NCBI GenBank assembly: GCA_002840765.1 | Contig: PHCE01000008.1 | Coordinates: forward strand, 84,387-148,386 | DNA: 64,000 bases | Reading direction: 5' to 3' | Origin: Betaproteobacteria bacterium HGW-Betaproteobacteria-7 | GTDB lineage: Bacteria; Pseudomonadota; Gammaproteobacteria; Burkholderiales; Rhodocyclaceae | In this document: one piece after another, positions 28,001 through 39,338 of the stretch | Numbering within the stretch: position 1 is the first letter of the stretch | Layout: every line of letters begins with the position of its first letter | Made by a program: the position numbers and the translations under genes | The notes under the pieces: generated by a model | Databases searched by the model: none | What the model saw: only the letters and a program-made list of their open reading frames with translations | What the model was told of the DNA's origin: nothing

Positions 28001-31000
28001 GTCGCCGGTGGCTGACAAATGGAAGACCGAACTGGCCTGGTCGCAGTTTGACGGTAGTTCCTGGCGCCAGGTCAGCACCTCGCGCGGCAATGCGCCGGTG
28101 GTCGACCGGGTTCCCTTCGAGGATGTCCGCAGCGCCTTTGCCTTCCGGGCCTACGTGCCGGCGTCGGGTTACCACCCGACCATCTACGCCTACCTCAAAG
28201 CCAAGGCGAGCGGCACGACGGTCGTTGTCGAAAAGGCACCCGGCGAGGTCAGTGAGGATTTGAGCGCGCCGGCTCACCTCTATGAAGTCGCAGGCATCCC
28301 GGAGCTTGCCCGATTGATGGCAGCGACCTTCGGGCAGCTCCCGATCGATACGCGCGGTCTCGTCGAGTTCTATCTGGTCAAGACCAATATCAACGATGTG
28401 GGCTACAACCTGCTGAGCATCCGGGATCTGCTGCTGGAGCGACGTCATCTGGAATGGCACCGCTCCGTCCGCAACCTTAACCACATCAGGACCCTGTGGG
28501 AGAGCTTCACCTACGATGCTGCCAGCCTGAGCGCATTCCTTACCGATTTCAGGATCCATGGCTACAACGGCGGCTCCGTCCATGCCAGCGGAAGCTGGAC
28601 ACTGTGCCCGTACGTCCAGTTGATGACCGACATCATGGCCAAATGCTCGGGGCTGCAACTCAGCTATCGCGTATGGGTGCAACTGGGAACGAGTGCCACC
28701 GATTTGCGTGCGTTGTCGGCAGCCGATGGCCAATTTCAACTTGCCTACCCGCATCAGTCGACGCCGGTCAGTCTGCGCCCGGCGCCAGATTCGCTTCTGA
28801 TCCTCAACGGCGGGCAAACGAATGCGGCCGAAGCGCTGGTCAGCTGGACACCGGCCGGCCGGCAAGCCCTGCCTGCGGATCTCTTGCCGGTCAGTGGGGC
28901 GGACGTGGGCAAGCTGGTCAGGCAGACGCTGCACTTCGTCATCAAGGATCTCACCAATGCCAGCGGTTTCCGGTCGCAGGTACCGCCGAGCAGGCCATAT
29001 CGGCAATTGCAGCGCTTCGTCATTCATCCGTCAGGGGTCATGGATTCCGATGCCGGCGACGGCTCCCTGCTGGAAGCGCTGGATGGCAATTCCGACGTCT
29101 GGATGGGCGGCCTCAGGGAGGTGAGCACGGACCTCGCGGGCCAGGCGCTTAGTCCGGCTTTTCCGCTGAACTTGCCCAGAGTCTGGCAAACCCCCCTCGC
29201 CGTATTCACGCAGTCGAATTCCGTTGATCGTTACGAAATCGTCAGTGCGGCAGCATCGGGCAACACGGCCTTGAATCACGCTGGTATCTGGCATTTCGCG
29301 GAAGGCAAGGCCACCTGCTTCATTGATACCAACGCTGAATCGGCCAGCAGCGGATCGGGCGCCAAAATCGGCCTCTATCCGAATGCCTGGCTGAAAGGGG
29401 ATCTGCTCTCGCAGTCCTGGTATGGCGAAGGACGCCTTCCCTCCTGGAGCGGCCAGTCCGACGATTTCGGTTCGGCCGCATTGCCAATCCTGGCCAGTGG
29501 CGTCTCGGGGATTCGTTCGGCCTTGCCGGATGCCGTGAAAAACGGGGGCTGGACATTCGACAACCGGCTACCCAATGCGCTGTATTGGTGGGAGATATGT
29601 TTTCACGCGCCGATGCTGGTCGCCGATCAGCTGTCCAAGCAGCACCGTTTCGAGGAGGCGGAGCGCTGGTTCAGGATGGTCTTCGACCCGAGCGGGGTTG
29701 AACCGGGTCTGCCGCAGTCTTTCCTGCGTTTTCGGGTGTTCCGCGGACTGCCGCGTGGCCTGTCAGCCGGGCGCGACCTGAAGACCCTGGCCAAGGCGAT
29801 TGCCGATGGCACCGCCAATCCCTTCGTCGATTCCATGCAGTCCCTGATTGCCCGCTGGCGCAGCCAGCCCTACCGGCCGTTCGTGATTGCCCGGCAACGC
29901 CATGTGGCCTTCCTCTGGCGAACGGTGTTTTCCTATCTCGATAACCTGCTGGCCTGGGCGGACAACCTGTATCGCCGGGATACCCGCGAGGCGGTCGCCG
30001 AAGCCACCCAGCTTTATGTGCTCGCCGCGCGCATTCTCGGGCCCCGGCCCCGGCAGTCGCCTGCGAAGCGGGACCGGGCGGCCAGCAGTTATCTCGATCT
30101 CGAACAGAAGTGGGACGATTTTGCCAATGCCTGGTTCGATGCTTCCGGACCCGCGTCTTCCGCCTCGACAGGTGCTTCCAGCACCATGCTGAGCGACCCC
30201 CTGGCGCCGGAGCCGATGGGCTACCTGTTCTTCTGCATTCCGATCAACGACAAGCTGATCTCCTACTGGAACATCGTGCAGGGGCGGCTGTTCAATGTCC
30301 GGCACTGTCGGAACATCGATGGAGTCGCACGGCAACTGCCGCTTACCGATGCACCCATCGATCCGGAATTGCTGGCTCGCGCTACGGCGGCCGGGCTGGA
30401 CATGGAAAGCATCATCAGCGGTCTCTATGCGCCGCCGTCGCACTATCGCTATGCGCAACTGGTCGCCCGCGCCCTGGACCTGGCCAACGATGTCAGGGCC
30501 TATGGCGCTGCCGTCCTCTCGGCTCTTGAGAAGCGCGATGCCGAAACCCTGGCCTTGTTGCGCCAGACCAACGAAATCGAACTGCTGAACAGGGTGGTCG
30601 AGGTTCGCCAACTGCAGGTCAGCGAAGCGGAACACAATCTCGCGGCGCTGCGTATTTCGCGTGCGACGGTGGCCGCGCGCTTCGAGCAGATTCAACGCCA
30701 GATGGGCAAGACGGAGAAAGTTGCTCCCGGCGAGCAGGAGTACGTGGGCGAGGATTCCCCGCTGGGTCGTCTGGCCGGTGGTAACGCCCTGTCCAGCAGC
30801 AACTGGGGATTGATCGTCGAGGAGCAGCGTCAACTCGATGAGCAGAAGCATGCGAGCGTGTGGACTGATGCCGACAGCATTGCCCGTCTGATGTCTTCGG
30901 GTTTCAATATCCTTGCTTCGGCGGCAAACATCACATCAATGAGTGACCCGACCAAAACCTCGGAGTCCCTGGCCAAGGCCTTCACTTCGCTGGGCAGTGC

Positions 31001-32399
31001 CAGCGGCTCGGTGGCTGACTCCTTCCGGGCCATCGCCCAGCTTCACCAGACGGAAGCTTCGCGGCAGGCCGCGGCTGCCAGCCATATCCGTCGGCGCGAC
31101 GAATGGGCCTACCAGGGCAACCAGGCCTTGCGCGAACTCAGGCAGATCGACCGGCAGATTCTCGCCAACGAGATCCGCGTCGCCCTGAGCAAGCTGGAGA
31201 TGCAGAACCATGCCTTGCAGATTGAGCACGCCGAATCAATTGACGATTATCTGCGCACGAAATTCACCAACGCGGATCTCTACGAGTGGATGTCGTCAGA
31301 GCTTGCCAACTTGCAGCGAGTCGCTTACCGGATGGCGCTCGACGCGGCGCGCAAGGCCGAGCGGGCGGCGGTGCGGGAACTGGGTGTCCGGCGCCTCGAC
31401 ATCATTCGCAGCGATCATTGGGGAAGCCGGCGCGCCAGCCTGCTGGCCGGGGAGCAGTTGCTGCTGGATGTGAAACGGCTGGAAATCGCCTACATGGAGC
31501 GGAATCGCCGGGAATTCGAGCTGACCAAGCACATTTCCCTCAGCCGTCTCGATCCCGTGGCGCTCATGCAACTGATCAGCGCCGGGATCTGCGAGGTCAG
31601 GCTGCCCGAGTGGCTGTTCGATCAGGATGCGCCGGGTCATTACCAGCGGCGCATCAAGAGCCTCAGCCTGAGTATTCCCTGCGTTGTCGGCCCGTATACC
31701 TCCGTGAACCTCAAGGCAACGCTGATCCGCAGCGAAATCCGGATTGACGCGAGTGCTACGGATGCCAGCGACTATCCTCGGCAAGAGACGATGGACGATC
31801 CGCGCTTTGAATTGCTTTACAGCGCAAGCGAATCGATCTGCACCAGCAGCGGACGCGACGATGCCGGTCTGTTCGAACCCAGTTCGCGTGACGAGCGTTA
31901 CCTGCCATTCGAACATGCGGGCGCCATCAGCACCTGGCAGCTGGAATGGCCGGGAACGGTACCGGCATTCGATTACGCATCCGTTCGCGATGTGATATTC
32001 CACATCCGCTACACCGCCCGGGATGGTGGGAGCCAGTTGCGGCAAGCCGCGCTCGACCATCTTTCACTAGCGACGGGAAGCCCAGTTCAGCCGGGGCTGT
32101 TGATCGATCTCAGGCGGGAATTCGCTCAAGAGTGGGGGCGGGCGGTCGATAGCGGTGCGCAGGGCACCTCAATCACGGTGTCCATTGGCGACGCATTTTT
32201 CCCGTATGCATTCATTGGCAGGAGCAGATCGATCATGAGCATCCATCTCTGGACACGCGTCAAGGGTGAAGGCGAGTGGCGGGAATTCCAATTGGCGAAT
32301 GTGGCGAATGGCGCAGACTGGCGACTCGACCTCGATTTGCGGCAGGCGGCGAATGATCTGGACGAAGCCATTGTTGCGGTCGGCTATTCGGTGGGATAG
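22098..32399 (+). CDS. Tc toxin TcA subunit with N-terminal peptidoglycan-binding-like and TTR-like extension
   Basis: A 3433-residue protein, well above the usual 2400-2500 of TcA. Residues 10-110 resemble a peptidoglycan-binding domain (VVNLQAALRWLHA, RQMVIYFQIQQALGDHLGGV). Residues 114-320 are two tandem transthyretin/carboxypeptidase-regulatory-like beta repeats (each with LLGE-TTD-G-YL). The TcA part has the VRP1 motif CICLPCESILGQSAYLVDLL (Cys776, 778, 781), the ABC-toxin region around 1816 (LWEANRKIFLYPENWLFPE), a neuraminidase-like domain near 1895-2030, the segment YWWEICFHAPMLVADQL near 2494, long pore-forming helices about 2800-3090 and the TcB-binding C-terminus. It would form the pentameric injection channel for the upstream fusion. 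No signal peptide. GGAGAG lies 9 bases before the ATG. Confidence 0.93.
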   Translation: MQTIKASIAPGAQNTDVVNLQAALRWLHAHGAFKTYDPPNAPTAEALKALIEKLADEEARQSFGEATRQMVIYFQIQQALGDHLGGVIEETTATRLNAVLAEFGAFAGEGYRVSGKVRDRLTMTPRAGVRVLAYDQDVGRASLLGETTTDAEGRYLVAFPEKAFRQTAAERGGPELFVRALDQAGRVLGQSARVNSAGMATELDVELGSWLVRGQVTDPSGQGAGGLRVLAFDRDLRAEHLLGEATTDRNGHYLIAYVPAGFEDAESMPAAPDLVVRVHEAGDDGVLLAESALLFNAQALEVVDLVVPQRGTSEFEQLGVAIAPLLRGQGALRLEHHVVAPAERGDLLPRELGTDDARFIARETGLGIEAVQLWAESAEQQHEALQLLEAAGQSAAWNIFNSHGWAFLFGWRKAGFAGGLKALLNAGPDQWRASMRLAEMRKWVAPWPPEESQSLLGALALLGASGRFDPRFAATPLLATMGRFPSGLPDDVAIRTLSLFEEKGVDGLAEFAAIADSEPALAPGLVRMERTLRVFDLVGGNAPLMEPLMQRLDAQGATLEPLAMMSGGDWMEMVQGAGLEGDAGRDQAALLQLRVEQMHPTVALEARIKGQELAFEGHDPGTLGLLIDSNRAAVDFLLAGGDLDLAGGFAKEYGGLAEQIRDLGRWVKAGAGFVAGAEFIREGFKSPGQITNFGSRVLDDILGTLPAVIRDLIVGMREKFKRDLGSYLNIQPDILVPDKRRYPPDEPPQPQIEPVTTAPGVTGASIRGMFGDIDDCICLPCESILGQSAYLVDLLTLLRREVVRRPASGNLSMTGIDILRARRPDILDLELSCANSETLLPHIDLALERLEWQAVSGSLGYGHGSSRPIAQWFTPNVDSNLQALLARTCSEPIGPLQAMPEPGNARLWRITDGLRIWRMLAVETQGMPAGEARAFQLLGFSLRRTLEEPDPRFEPAHRIPEAYALLAGAAYPWSLPFDRQHEESRAYLSRLNLSRRKLLALLPSTSSALLDGETLDLTPGERGLVESARTGDALWQAWGFANAGMITVTDPVSAEMLVGQGPQALLQRASFLMARSGLGLAELEAVLATRFVGRYRLTERHQCKTSLMRAAPRLADDALDRLCRFVRLWRKRPGWTAELLDSALEAMNAIPAPAARLLDQAVIAQLAASEQTSTALGVPPEFVLGLQAPLSAVNLRTDPDGRLVTLFEHVFLSSRVGAADRAAFARVAAPGNIVAEPIADHADAIGAALGVSASTVAAILASMPLSLGDRLSHDGLTWLYRRLSLARELGVSAADLAGLIALTGENPIAADLPPPTASMSDRLAGFARLASFARLATALLESGLDIALATDALLPAGHAARPTGVTPDGIRSDGQIENDLKALRARLASVLPATTMTHEALRQYLVESLSAIMAEATARQVVAAFAEPVAVAEAHLVAALSTADGDPFGTSLMTPGDATALLVTQPAVSEDERLRRTLNALAARTRRQVLVDVVGAWTSTDGDTLTSLLSGTLTIDPETPGGARRLPLSVFAAPAFWSVAASAPLEAAVVLWVRRLDRLLALLKTPGPSLGLACLPGRDWAALILPTGAPGGTSVWQSLSPILDLRLIADPTHIASDTLRAHLAALADASLPLQLALKPLAERFKLSPAALLELSAHAFGSAADRTALRNPALLRKLADWAALSRALGASADQLAVLAGTDLAAMLGVARQLLAVRVGAANWPKTLQGIADGLRIRQRDALVACLVAREGWQHGDALYEQLLLDPQVQPCFMTSRVTQAVAAVQLLVQRILFGLEPEAMASDTLRQRWSWMRSYRLWEANRKIFLYPENWLFPELRDDKSPAFRQLESRLSQGELSMERAGQAFGQFLDDISRGAQTQVISAFEDVDTPPNAAGQRPSRRDLYLVGRSPNPPYLYYWRRCQDFGKRWMEWTPWERVELDIQSDHVTAFVAQGRLHLAWPVIQEQASPGSPVADKWKTELAWSQFDGSSWRQVSTSRGNAPVVDRVPFEDVRSAFAFRAYVPASGYHPTIYAYLKAKASGTTVVVEKAPGEVSEDLSAPAHLYEVAGIPELARLMAATFGQLPIDTRGLVEFYLVKTNINDVGYNLLSIRDLLLERRHLEWHRSVRNLNHIRTLWESFTYDAASLSAFLTDFRIHGYNGGSVHASGSWTLCPYVQLMTDIMAKCSGLQLSYRVWVQLGTSATDLRALSAADGQFQLAYPHQSTPVSLRPAPDSLLILNGGQTNAAEALVSWTPAGRQALPADLLPVSGADVGKLVRQTLHFVIKDLTNASGFRSQVPPSRPYRQLQRFVIHPSGVMDSDAGDGSLLEALDGNSDVWMGGLREVSTDLAGQALSPAFPLNLPRVWQTPLAVFTQSNSVDRYEIVSAAASGNTALNHAGIWHFAEGKATCFIDTNAESASSGSGAKIGLYPNAWLKGDLLSQSWYGEGRLPSWSGQSDDFGSAALPILASGVSGIRSALPDAVKNGGWTFDNRLPNALYWWEICFHAPMLVADQLSKQHRFEEAERWFRMVFDPSGVEPGLPQSFLRFRVFRGLPRGLSAGRDLKTLAKAIADGTANPFVDSMQSLIARWRSQPYRPFVIARQRHVAFLWRTVFSYLDNLLAWADNLYRRDTREAVAEATQLYVLAARILGPRPRQSPAKRDRAASSYLDLEQKWDDFANAWFDASGPASSASTGASSTMLSDPLAPEPMGYLFFCIPINDKLISYWNIVQGRLFNVRHCRNIDGVARQLPLTDAPIDPELLARATAAGLDMESIISGLYAPPSHYRYAQLVARALDLANDVRAYGAAVLSALEKRDAETLALLRQTNEIELLNRVVEVRQLQVSEAEHNLAALRISRATVAARFEQIQRQMGKTEKVAPGEQEYVGEDSPLGRLAGGNALSSSNWGLIVEEQRQLDEQKHASVWTDADSIARLMSSGFNILASAANITSMSDPTKTSESLAKAFTSLGSASGSVADSFRAIAQLHQTEASRQAAAASHIRRRDEWAYQGNQALRELRQIDRQILANEIRVALSKLEMQNHALQIEHAESIDDYLRTKFTNADLYEWMSSELANLQRVAYRMALDAARKAERAAVRELGVRRLDIIRSDHWGSRRASLLAGEQLLLDVKRLEIAYMERNRREFELTKHISLSRLDPVALMQLISAGICEVRLPEWLFDQDAPGHYQRRIKSLSLSIPCVVGPYTSVNLKATLIRSEIRIDASATDASDYPRQETMDDPRFELLYSASESICTSSGRDDAGLFEPSSRDERYLPFEHAGAISTWQLEWPGTVPAFDYASVRDVIFHIRYTARDGGSQLRQAALDHLSLATGSPVQPGLLIDLRREFAQEWGRAVDSGAQGTSITVSIGDAFFPYAFIGRSRSIMSIHLWTRVKGEGEWREFQLANVANGADWRLDLDLRQAANDLDEAIVAVGYSVG

Positions 32400-32456
32400 G
32401 CGCAGCAAGCCACTGTCGTGACGGGGGCCTTGGCGAGCGCCAGCTAAGGTCGCAAC

Positions 32457-32472
32457 CCAAGGTCAGCCTTGG
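32457..32472. terminator. Hairpin between convergent tcA and creC
   Basis: CCAAGG-TCAG-CCTTGG is a 6-bp stem in the 92-base gap between the ends of the TcA gene and creC. No T-run follows on either strand, so it is at best a weak terminator. Confidence 0.35.
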
Positions 32473-32491
32473 CCGAATTCGGGCCTGAGTC

Positions 32492-33919
32492 TTAGCCTGG
32501 GGTTAGCGTCAGCTTTGCTTCCCCGCCGCCCTCCGGATGGTTGACGAAGCTCGCTTCGCCTCCATGCAGCCTTGCCACCTCGCGCACCAGCGCCAGTCCC
32601 AGGCCGGTGCTTTTCTTCCCGGTGGCCGGGCGGGGCAGGGAGTAGAAGCGGTTGAAAAGTTGCGCCAGGGCGTAGTCGGGGGCGCCGGCGCCGTGGTCGC
32701 GGAGGCGGATTTCGGCGGTTTCTGCGGTCGACCGCAGAATTAGCGAGATTTCGCCGCCGTCGGGGGAGAACTCGATGGCGTTGTCGAGCAGGTTGAGGAC
32801 CGCCTGGCGCAGCAGGAAGGCGTCCCCGGTGACGCTGATGCCGGGGGCAGCGTCGATGACGCAATGCAGGTGGCGGGCGGACAGCGCCAGTTGGCGGTCG
32901 GCGACGGCGGTTTTCAGCAGTTCGGCGAGGTCGACCGTGACATTGGCGCCGGGCGCCTGCAGTTGTTCGACGCGGGCGAGCATCAGCATGCGGTCGATGA
33001 TGTCGCGCAGGCGTTCGGCCTGTTCGCCGATGCTGGCGGCGAAACGGCGGCGGTCGGCTTCCGGTAGCTCGTCTTCGAGGATTTCGGCGGCGCCGATGAC
33101 CGCCGTCAGCGGGCTTTTCATTTCGTGGGCGAGGTTCTGCACGTAGCGCTCGACGTACTGTTTGCCTTCGAGCTTCTCGCGCATGGTCGCCAGGGCGTTG
33201 GCCAGATCCGAGAGTTGCCGCCCGCCGCCGCTCGGCGGCTCGGCCTTGCGACCCTCGCTGACGGCGCGGGCGTAATCGCGCAAGCGGTGGATCGACCAGC
33301 TCAGCCAGGCGGTGAACACCAGGCCGATCAGTGCCGTCGCCAGCAGTAGCGTCAGCCCGGACGAGCGGACGCGGTTGGTGGCGCGTTCGACGAAGGGAGC
33401 GATCGAGGTCATCGGCTTGGCCAGCGAGACGACGCCGATCAGCTGGCCGTCATGGTGTACCGGCGCGGCGACGTGCATTACCGAGGTGCTCGGGTCGTTT
33501 GGGTCGCTGCGGCTCTGGCGGGCGCCGTATTCGCCGCGGAGCACGCGGGCGATGTCGCGCCAGTGGGCGAAATCCTCGCCCAACGCTGCGCCGGCCGAGT
33601 CGTAGATGACGATGCCGCGCGCGTCGGTGAGGTAGATGCGCAGATCGATGCTGTCCTTGCGGATGCCGTAGATCTCGGCGTTCGGATGGCGCTGCAGCGC
33701 GGCGGCCACCGCCGCGGCGAAGGGGCCGTCGCCGATGCGCCCGGTGGCGAGTTCGCCGGCCGCCAGCTCGGCGAGCAGATTGGCGCTGTCCACCAGGCTT
33801 TCTTCGGTGGCCTGGCGGATGCTCGGCTCGCTTTCCTTGACGAAGGTGTACAGCACGAACCAGGCGGCCAGCCCGACCACCAGGAAATAGCCGAAGAAGA
33901 GGCGGACCGAGATGTTCAC
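32492..33919 (-). CDS. creC: Sensor histidine kinase CreC
   Basis: A 475-residue membrane kinase. The first span is LFFGYFLVVGLAAWFVLYTF, followed by a periplasmic sensor of about 155 residues (YGIRKDSIDLRIYLTDARGI is a CreC hallmark) and a second span near 182-204. A HAMP-like linker, the HisKA box VQNLAHEMKSPLTAVIG and a HATPase domain with STGLGLALVREVARLHGG follow. The gene starts with GTG 3 bases after the creB stop. CreC phosphorylates CreB in response to carbon metabolism or cell-wall stress, depending on species. The usual downstream gene creD is absent here: creC runs directly into the opposite-strand toxin gene. Confidence 0.92.
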   Translation of the reverse strand: MNISVRLFFGYFLVVGLAAWFVLYTFVKESEPSIRQATEESLVDSANLLAELAAGELATGRIGDGPFAAAVAAALQRHPNAEIYGIRKDSIDLRIYLTDARGIVIYDSAGAALGEDFAHWRDIARVLRGEYGARQSRSDPNDPSTSVMHVAAPVHHDGQLIGVVSLAKPMTSIAPFVERATNRVRSSGLTLLLATALIGLVFTAWLSWSIHRLRDYARAVSEGRKAEPPSGGGRQLSDLANALATMREKLEGKQYVERYVQNLAHEMKSPLTAVIGAAEILEDELPEADRRRFAASIGEQAERLRDIIDRMLMLARVEQLQAPGANVTVDLAELLKTAVADRQLALSARHLHCVIDAAPGISVTGDAFLLRQAVLNLLDNAIEFSPDGGEISLILRSTAETAEIRLRDHGAGAPDYALAQLFNRFYSLPRPATGKKSTGLGLALVREVARLHGGEASFVNHPEGGGEAKLTLTPG

Positions 33920-33922
33920 GGG

Positions 33923-34597
33923 TCAGGCGGTCAGGCTGTAGCCGAGGCCGCGGTGGGTGAGGATGACCTCATCGTCACGAATGGCGCGCAGCTTGCCGCG
34001 CAGGGTCTTGACGTGGGTGTCGACGGTGCGTTCAAGGCTTTCGCCGTCGTCCTGCCAGACCGCCGCCATGATCTGCGGCCGCGACAGGATGCGCCCCGGG
34101 CGCTCGAGCAGCAGCGCCAGCAACAGGTATTCGTAGCGGGTCAGCGGCAGCCAGTGGCCGTGGTAGGCGATGCGCTGGCCGTCCGCATCGCGAGTGAAGC
34201 GGTCCGGCGCGTCGGCCTTGTCGTGCCGGCGCGGTTCCGGATGCAGACGGCGGAGGATGGTGCGTACCCGCGTCGCCACTTCGCGCGGGCTGAACGGCTT
34301 GGTGACGTAGTCGTCGCCACCGAGTTCGAGACCGACGATGCGGTCGACCTCGTCGCTGCGGGCGGTGAGGAATAGCACCGGCAGATCCGATTCGCGGCGC
34401 AGCGCCCGGCAGACGTCGAAGCCGGTGAGGTCGGGCAGGCCGACATCGAGAACGACGAAATCGATGCCGCCGCGGCTCAGCCGCGCCAAGGCGTCACTGC
34501 CCAGCGTGCAGCATTCGGTGGCGAAGCCCTCGGCGCGCAGCGCGTAGCTCAGCGTATCGGCGATGGCCGGTTCGTCGTCGACGATCAGGATGTTCAT
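33923..34597 (-). CDS. creB: OmpR-family response regulator CreB
   Basis: A 224-residue regulator starting MNILIVDDEPAIADTLSYAL. Phospho-acceptor Asp lies in FVVLDVGLPDLTGFDVCRAL and the Lys in DYVTKPFSPREVATRVR. The winged-helix DNA-binding domain is intact (LTRYEYLLLALLLERPGRIL, RTVDTHVKTLRGKLRAI, LTHRGLGYSL). The receiver segment FDVCRALR and the domain order match CreB rather than PhoB. ATG 34597 is preferred over an upstream in-frame start because family similarity begins there. It is divergent from the hybrid kinase at 34754. Known CreB binds TTCAC-N6-TTCAC, a version of which is present upstream of creD 20 kb away. Confidence 0.9.
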   Translation of the reverse strand: MNILIVDDEPAIADTLSYALRAEGFATECCTLGSDALARLSRGGIDFVVLDVGLPDLTGFDVCRALRRESDLPVLFLTARSDEVDRIVGLELGGDDYVTKPFSPREVATRVRTILRRLHPEPRRHDKADAPDRFTRDADGQRIAYHGHWLPLTRYEYLLLALLLERPGRILSRPQIMAAVWQDDGESLERTVDTHVKTLRGKLRAIRDDEVILTHRGLGYSLTA

Positions 34598-34753
34598 GAT
34601 GGCGGCAATGATAAGGCAAGCCGGAGAGGGTGGCAGGGGCCGTCGGGTCGGGGCATGGGGGTTGGGGGAACCCAGTGATGGATTTGGCATTATTGCTGGA
34701 TTCGCCGCAGCACTGTGTCTACTTTCATGCTATTTTCGTAGCCCCGTAACGTC

Positions 34754-37576
<2,823 letters not shown>

Positions 37577-37690
37577 TGTCGATCGACCTGCTTTCTCGCG
37601 GCGAGAGCGACCGCACCCGCTAAGCCGTATCGAGGGTAGACGCTGGTGCTGAGGTTTGCCACAGGCAGCGCGATGTGCTTTCCTTGTAAC

Positions 37691-37713
37691 AGGGGCCTGC
37701 TGATAGGGCCCCT
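37691..37713 (+). terminator. Probable terminator after the hybrid kinase gene
   Basis: AGGGGCC, a 9-base loop, then GGCCCCT forms a 7-bp GC-rich stem about 115 bases after the kinase stop and 30 bases before the symporter start. The T-rich tail is short (TTGTCATT). Confidence 0.5.
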
Positions 37714-37742
37714 TGTCATTCAGGCCCCCACTCGGATCGCCC

Positions 37743-39269
37743 ATGCTCCATATTCTCGACTATCTGGTCATGGCGGCCTATGTACTGGTCGTCGTCTACG
37801 TTTGTATCCGCGTCACCCGGCGCGCGCCTGACACCGAGGAACTGTTTCTGGCCGGACGCAGCCTTGGGCCGGCGGTCATCGGTTTTTCGTTGTTCGCCTC
37901 GAATATTTCGTCCACGACGCTGATCGGCCTGCCCGGTGCTGCCTGGGAAAGCGGCATCTCGGTCGCCAATTACGAGTGGATGGCGGCGCTGGTTCTGGCC
38001 TTCACTGCGGTGTTCGTGCTGCCGATCCTGATCGGCAACCGGGTGACGACGCTTCCCGAACTGCTCGAGCGTCGCTTCGATGCGCGGCTACGCCGCTACC
38101 TGTCGGCTACGTCCCTCTTTCTCAGCCTCGTGCTCGATACGGCCGGCAGCCTGTACGCTGGCGCGTTGGTGCTCATGGTGTTCATGCCGGACCTGTCGCT
38201 GGGCTGGACCTGTGCCGCGCTGGCCATCTTTGCCGGCGTGTACACGGCGGCCGGTGGCCTGCGCGCGGTGGTCTACACCGACGTCCTGCAGGCGGCCGTG
38301 CTGTTGCTCGGCTCGCTGGTCCTGACAGGCATAGTCTTCGGCCAGTTCGACTACGACTGGGCGCGCGTCGTGGCCAGCGTGCCAGCCGAGAAACTGTCGC
38401 TGATCCGGCCGCTCGACGACCCGGCACTGCCTTGGCTGGGCACGCTGATCGGTCTGCCCATACTCGGGTTCTACTACTGGACGATGAACCAGTACGTCGC
38501 CCAGCGCCTGCTGGGCGCCCGCGACCTGCAGGCGGCCGGGCGCGGCGCCCTGTTTGCCGCCGCCATGAAGCTGCTGCCGCTGTTTCTGATGGTGCTGCCC
38601 GGCGTCATGGCGGCGGCCCTGTTCGCCGATCTGGAGCGGCCGGATACCGTCTTCCCCCGGCTGATCGCTGCCTATGCACCGCCCGGTCTCGCCGGTCTGA
38701 TGATTGCCGCGTTGCTGGCAGCAATCATGTCCAGCGTCGATTCGGCGCTCAACTCGGCGTCGACTCTGGTCATCGCCGATTTCGTGCAGCCGCGCCGGCC
38801 GGCGCTGTCATCGGTGGAGCTGGCGCGTTTCGGCCGTTATACGACGCTCGGCTTCATGTTGCTGGCGGCGCTGTGGGCCCCGCAGATTCAGCATTTTCCC
38901 GGGCTGTTCGCCTACCTGCAGCAAACTTTCTCTTATGTCACGCCGCCACTCGTCGCCATATTCGTGCTCGGCATGCTGTGGCCAGGGCTCGGGGCAAAGG
39001 CGGCCTGGCGGGCGCTGCTCGGCGGCCACCTGCTGAGTGCGCTCTGGTTTGTCGCCACCCAGTTGGGCTGGCTCAATATCCATTTCACCATCGTCGCCGG
39101 TATGCTGTTCGCAGCGACGCTGGTATTTGCCGTGATCTGCCAGGCGCTGGCCGGTCAACACCTGGTCGCCAACCGGTCGCTAGGAAGCTGGCGGGCGCCG
39201 CGTGAAACCGTGGTTGGCGCCACCGTCCTGGCTGCCGTCACACTGCTGCTGGTTTGGGTCTTCCGCTAG
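37743..39269 (+). CDS. Sodium:solute symporter (SSS family)
   Basis: A 508-residue membrane protein with about 13 hydrophobic spans in the LeuT-like SSS fold. Family landmarks are EELFLAGRSLGPAVIGFSLF and ISSTTLIGLPGAAWESG near the N-terminus, GGLRAVVYTDVLQAAVLLLG (the SSS signature), and ALLAAIMSSVDSALNSASTL, which carries the Ser/Asp residues of the sodium site. The subgroup resembles SGLT-like transporters of sugars, pantothenate or small acids, but the substrate cannot be read. It stands after a terminator-like hairpin and ahead of the M48 protease gene, so it may be transcribed alone. The ATG at 37743 has no strong ribosome binding site. Confidence 0.88.
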   Translation: MLHILDYLVMAAYVLVVVYVCIRVTRRAPDTEELFLAGRSLGPAVIGFSLFASNISSTTLIGLPGAAWESGISVANYEWMAALVLAFTAVFVLPILIGNRVTTLPELLERRFDARLRRYLSATSLFLSLVLDTAGSLYAGALVLMVFMPDLSLGWTCAALAIFAGVYTAAGGLRAVVYTDVLQAAVLLLGSLVLTGIVFGQFDYDWARVVASVPAEKLSLIRPLDDPALPWLGTLIGLPILGFYYWTMNQYVAQRLLGARDLQAAGRGALFAAAMKLLPLFLMVLPGVMAAALFADLERPDTVFPRLIAAYAPPGLAGLMIAALLAAIMSSVDSALNSASTLVIADFVQPRRPALSSVELARFGRYTTLGFMLLAALWAPQIQHFPGLFAYLQQTFSYVTPPLVAIFVLGMLWPGLGAKAAWRALLGGHLLSALWFVATQLGWLNIHFTIVAGMLFAATLVFAVICQALAGQHLVANRSLGSWRAPRETVVGATVLAAVTLLLVWVFR

Positions 39270-39338
39270 AATGCATCCACCACTCAGCGACATCTTGACG
39301 GCGTGAGCCGAGTGCGAGACCAATTTCAGGAGAACGCG

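Noticed and set aside
23868..29027. Long minus-strand open frames opposite the TcA gene
   Set aside because: Same reason: low-complexity Arg/Gly/Asp-rich shadows without ribosome binding sites or recognisable domains.
14241..32399. Contractile-injection or phage-tail locus around the toxin
   Set aside because: No sheath, baseplate, spike, holin or lysin genes are present; both large genes are Tc subunits.
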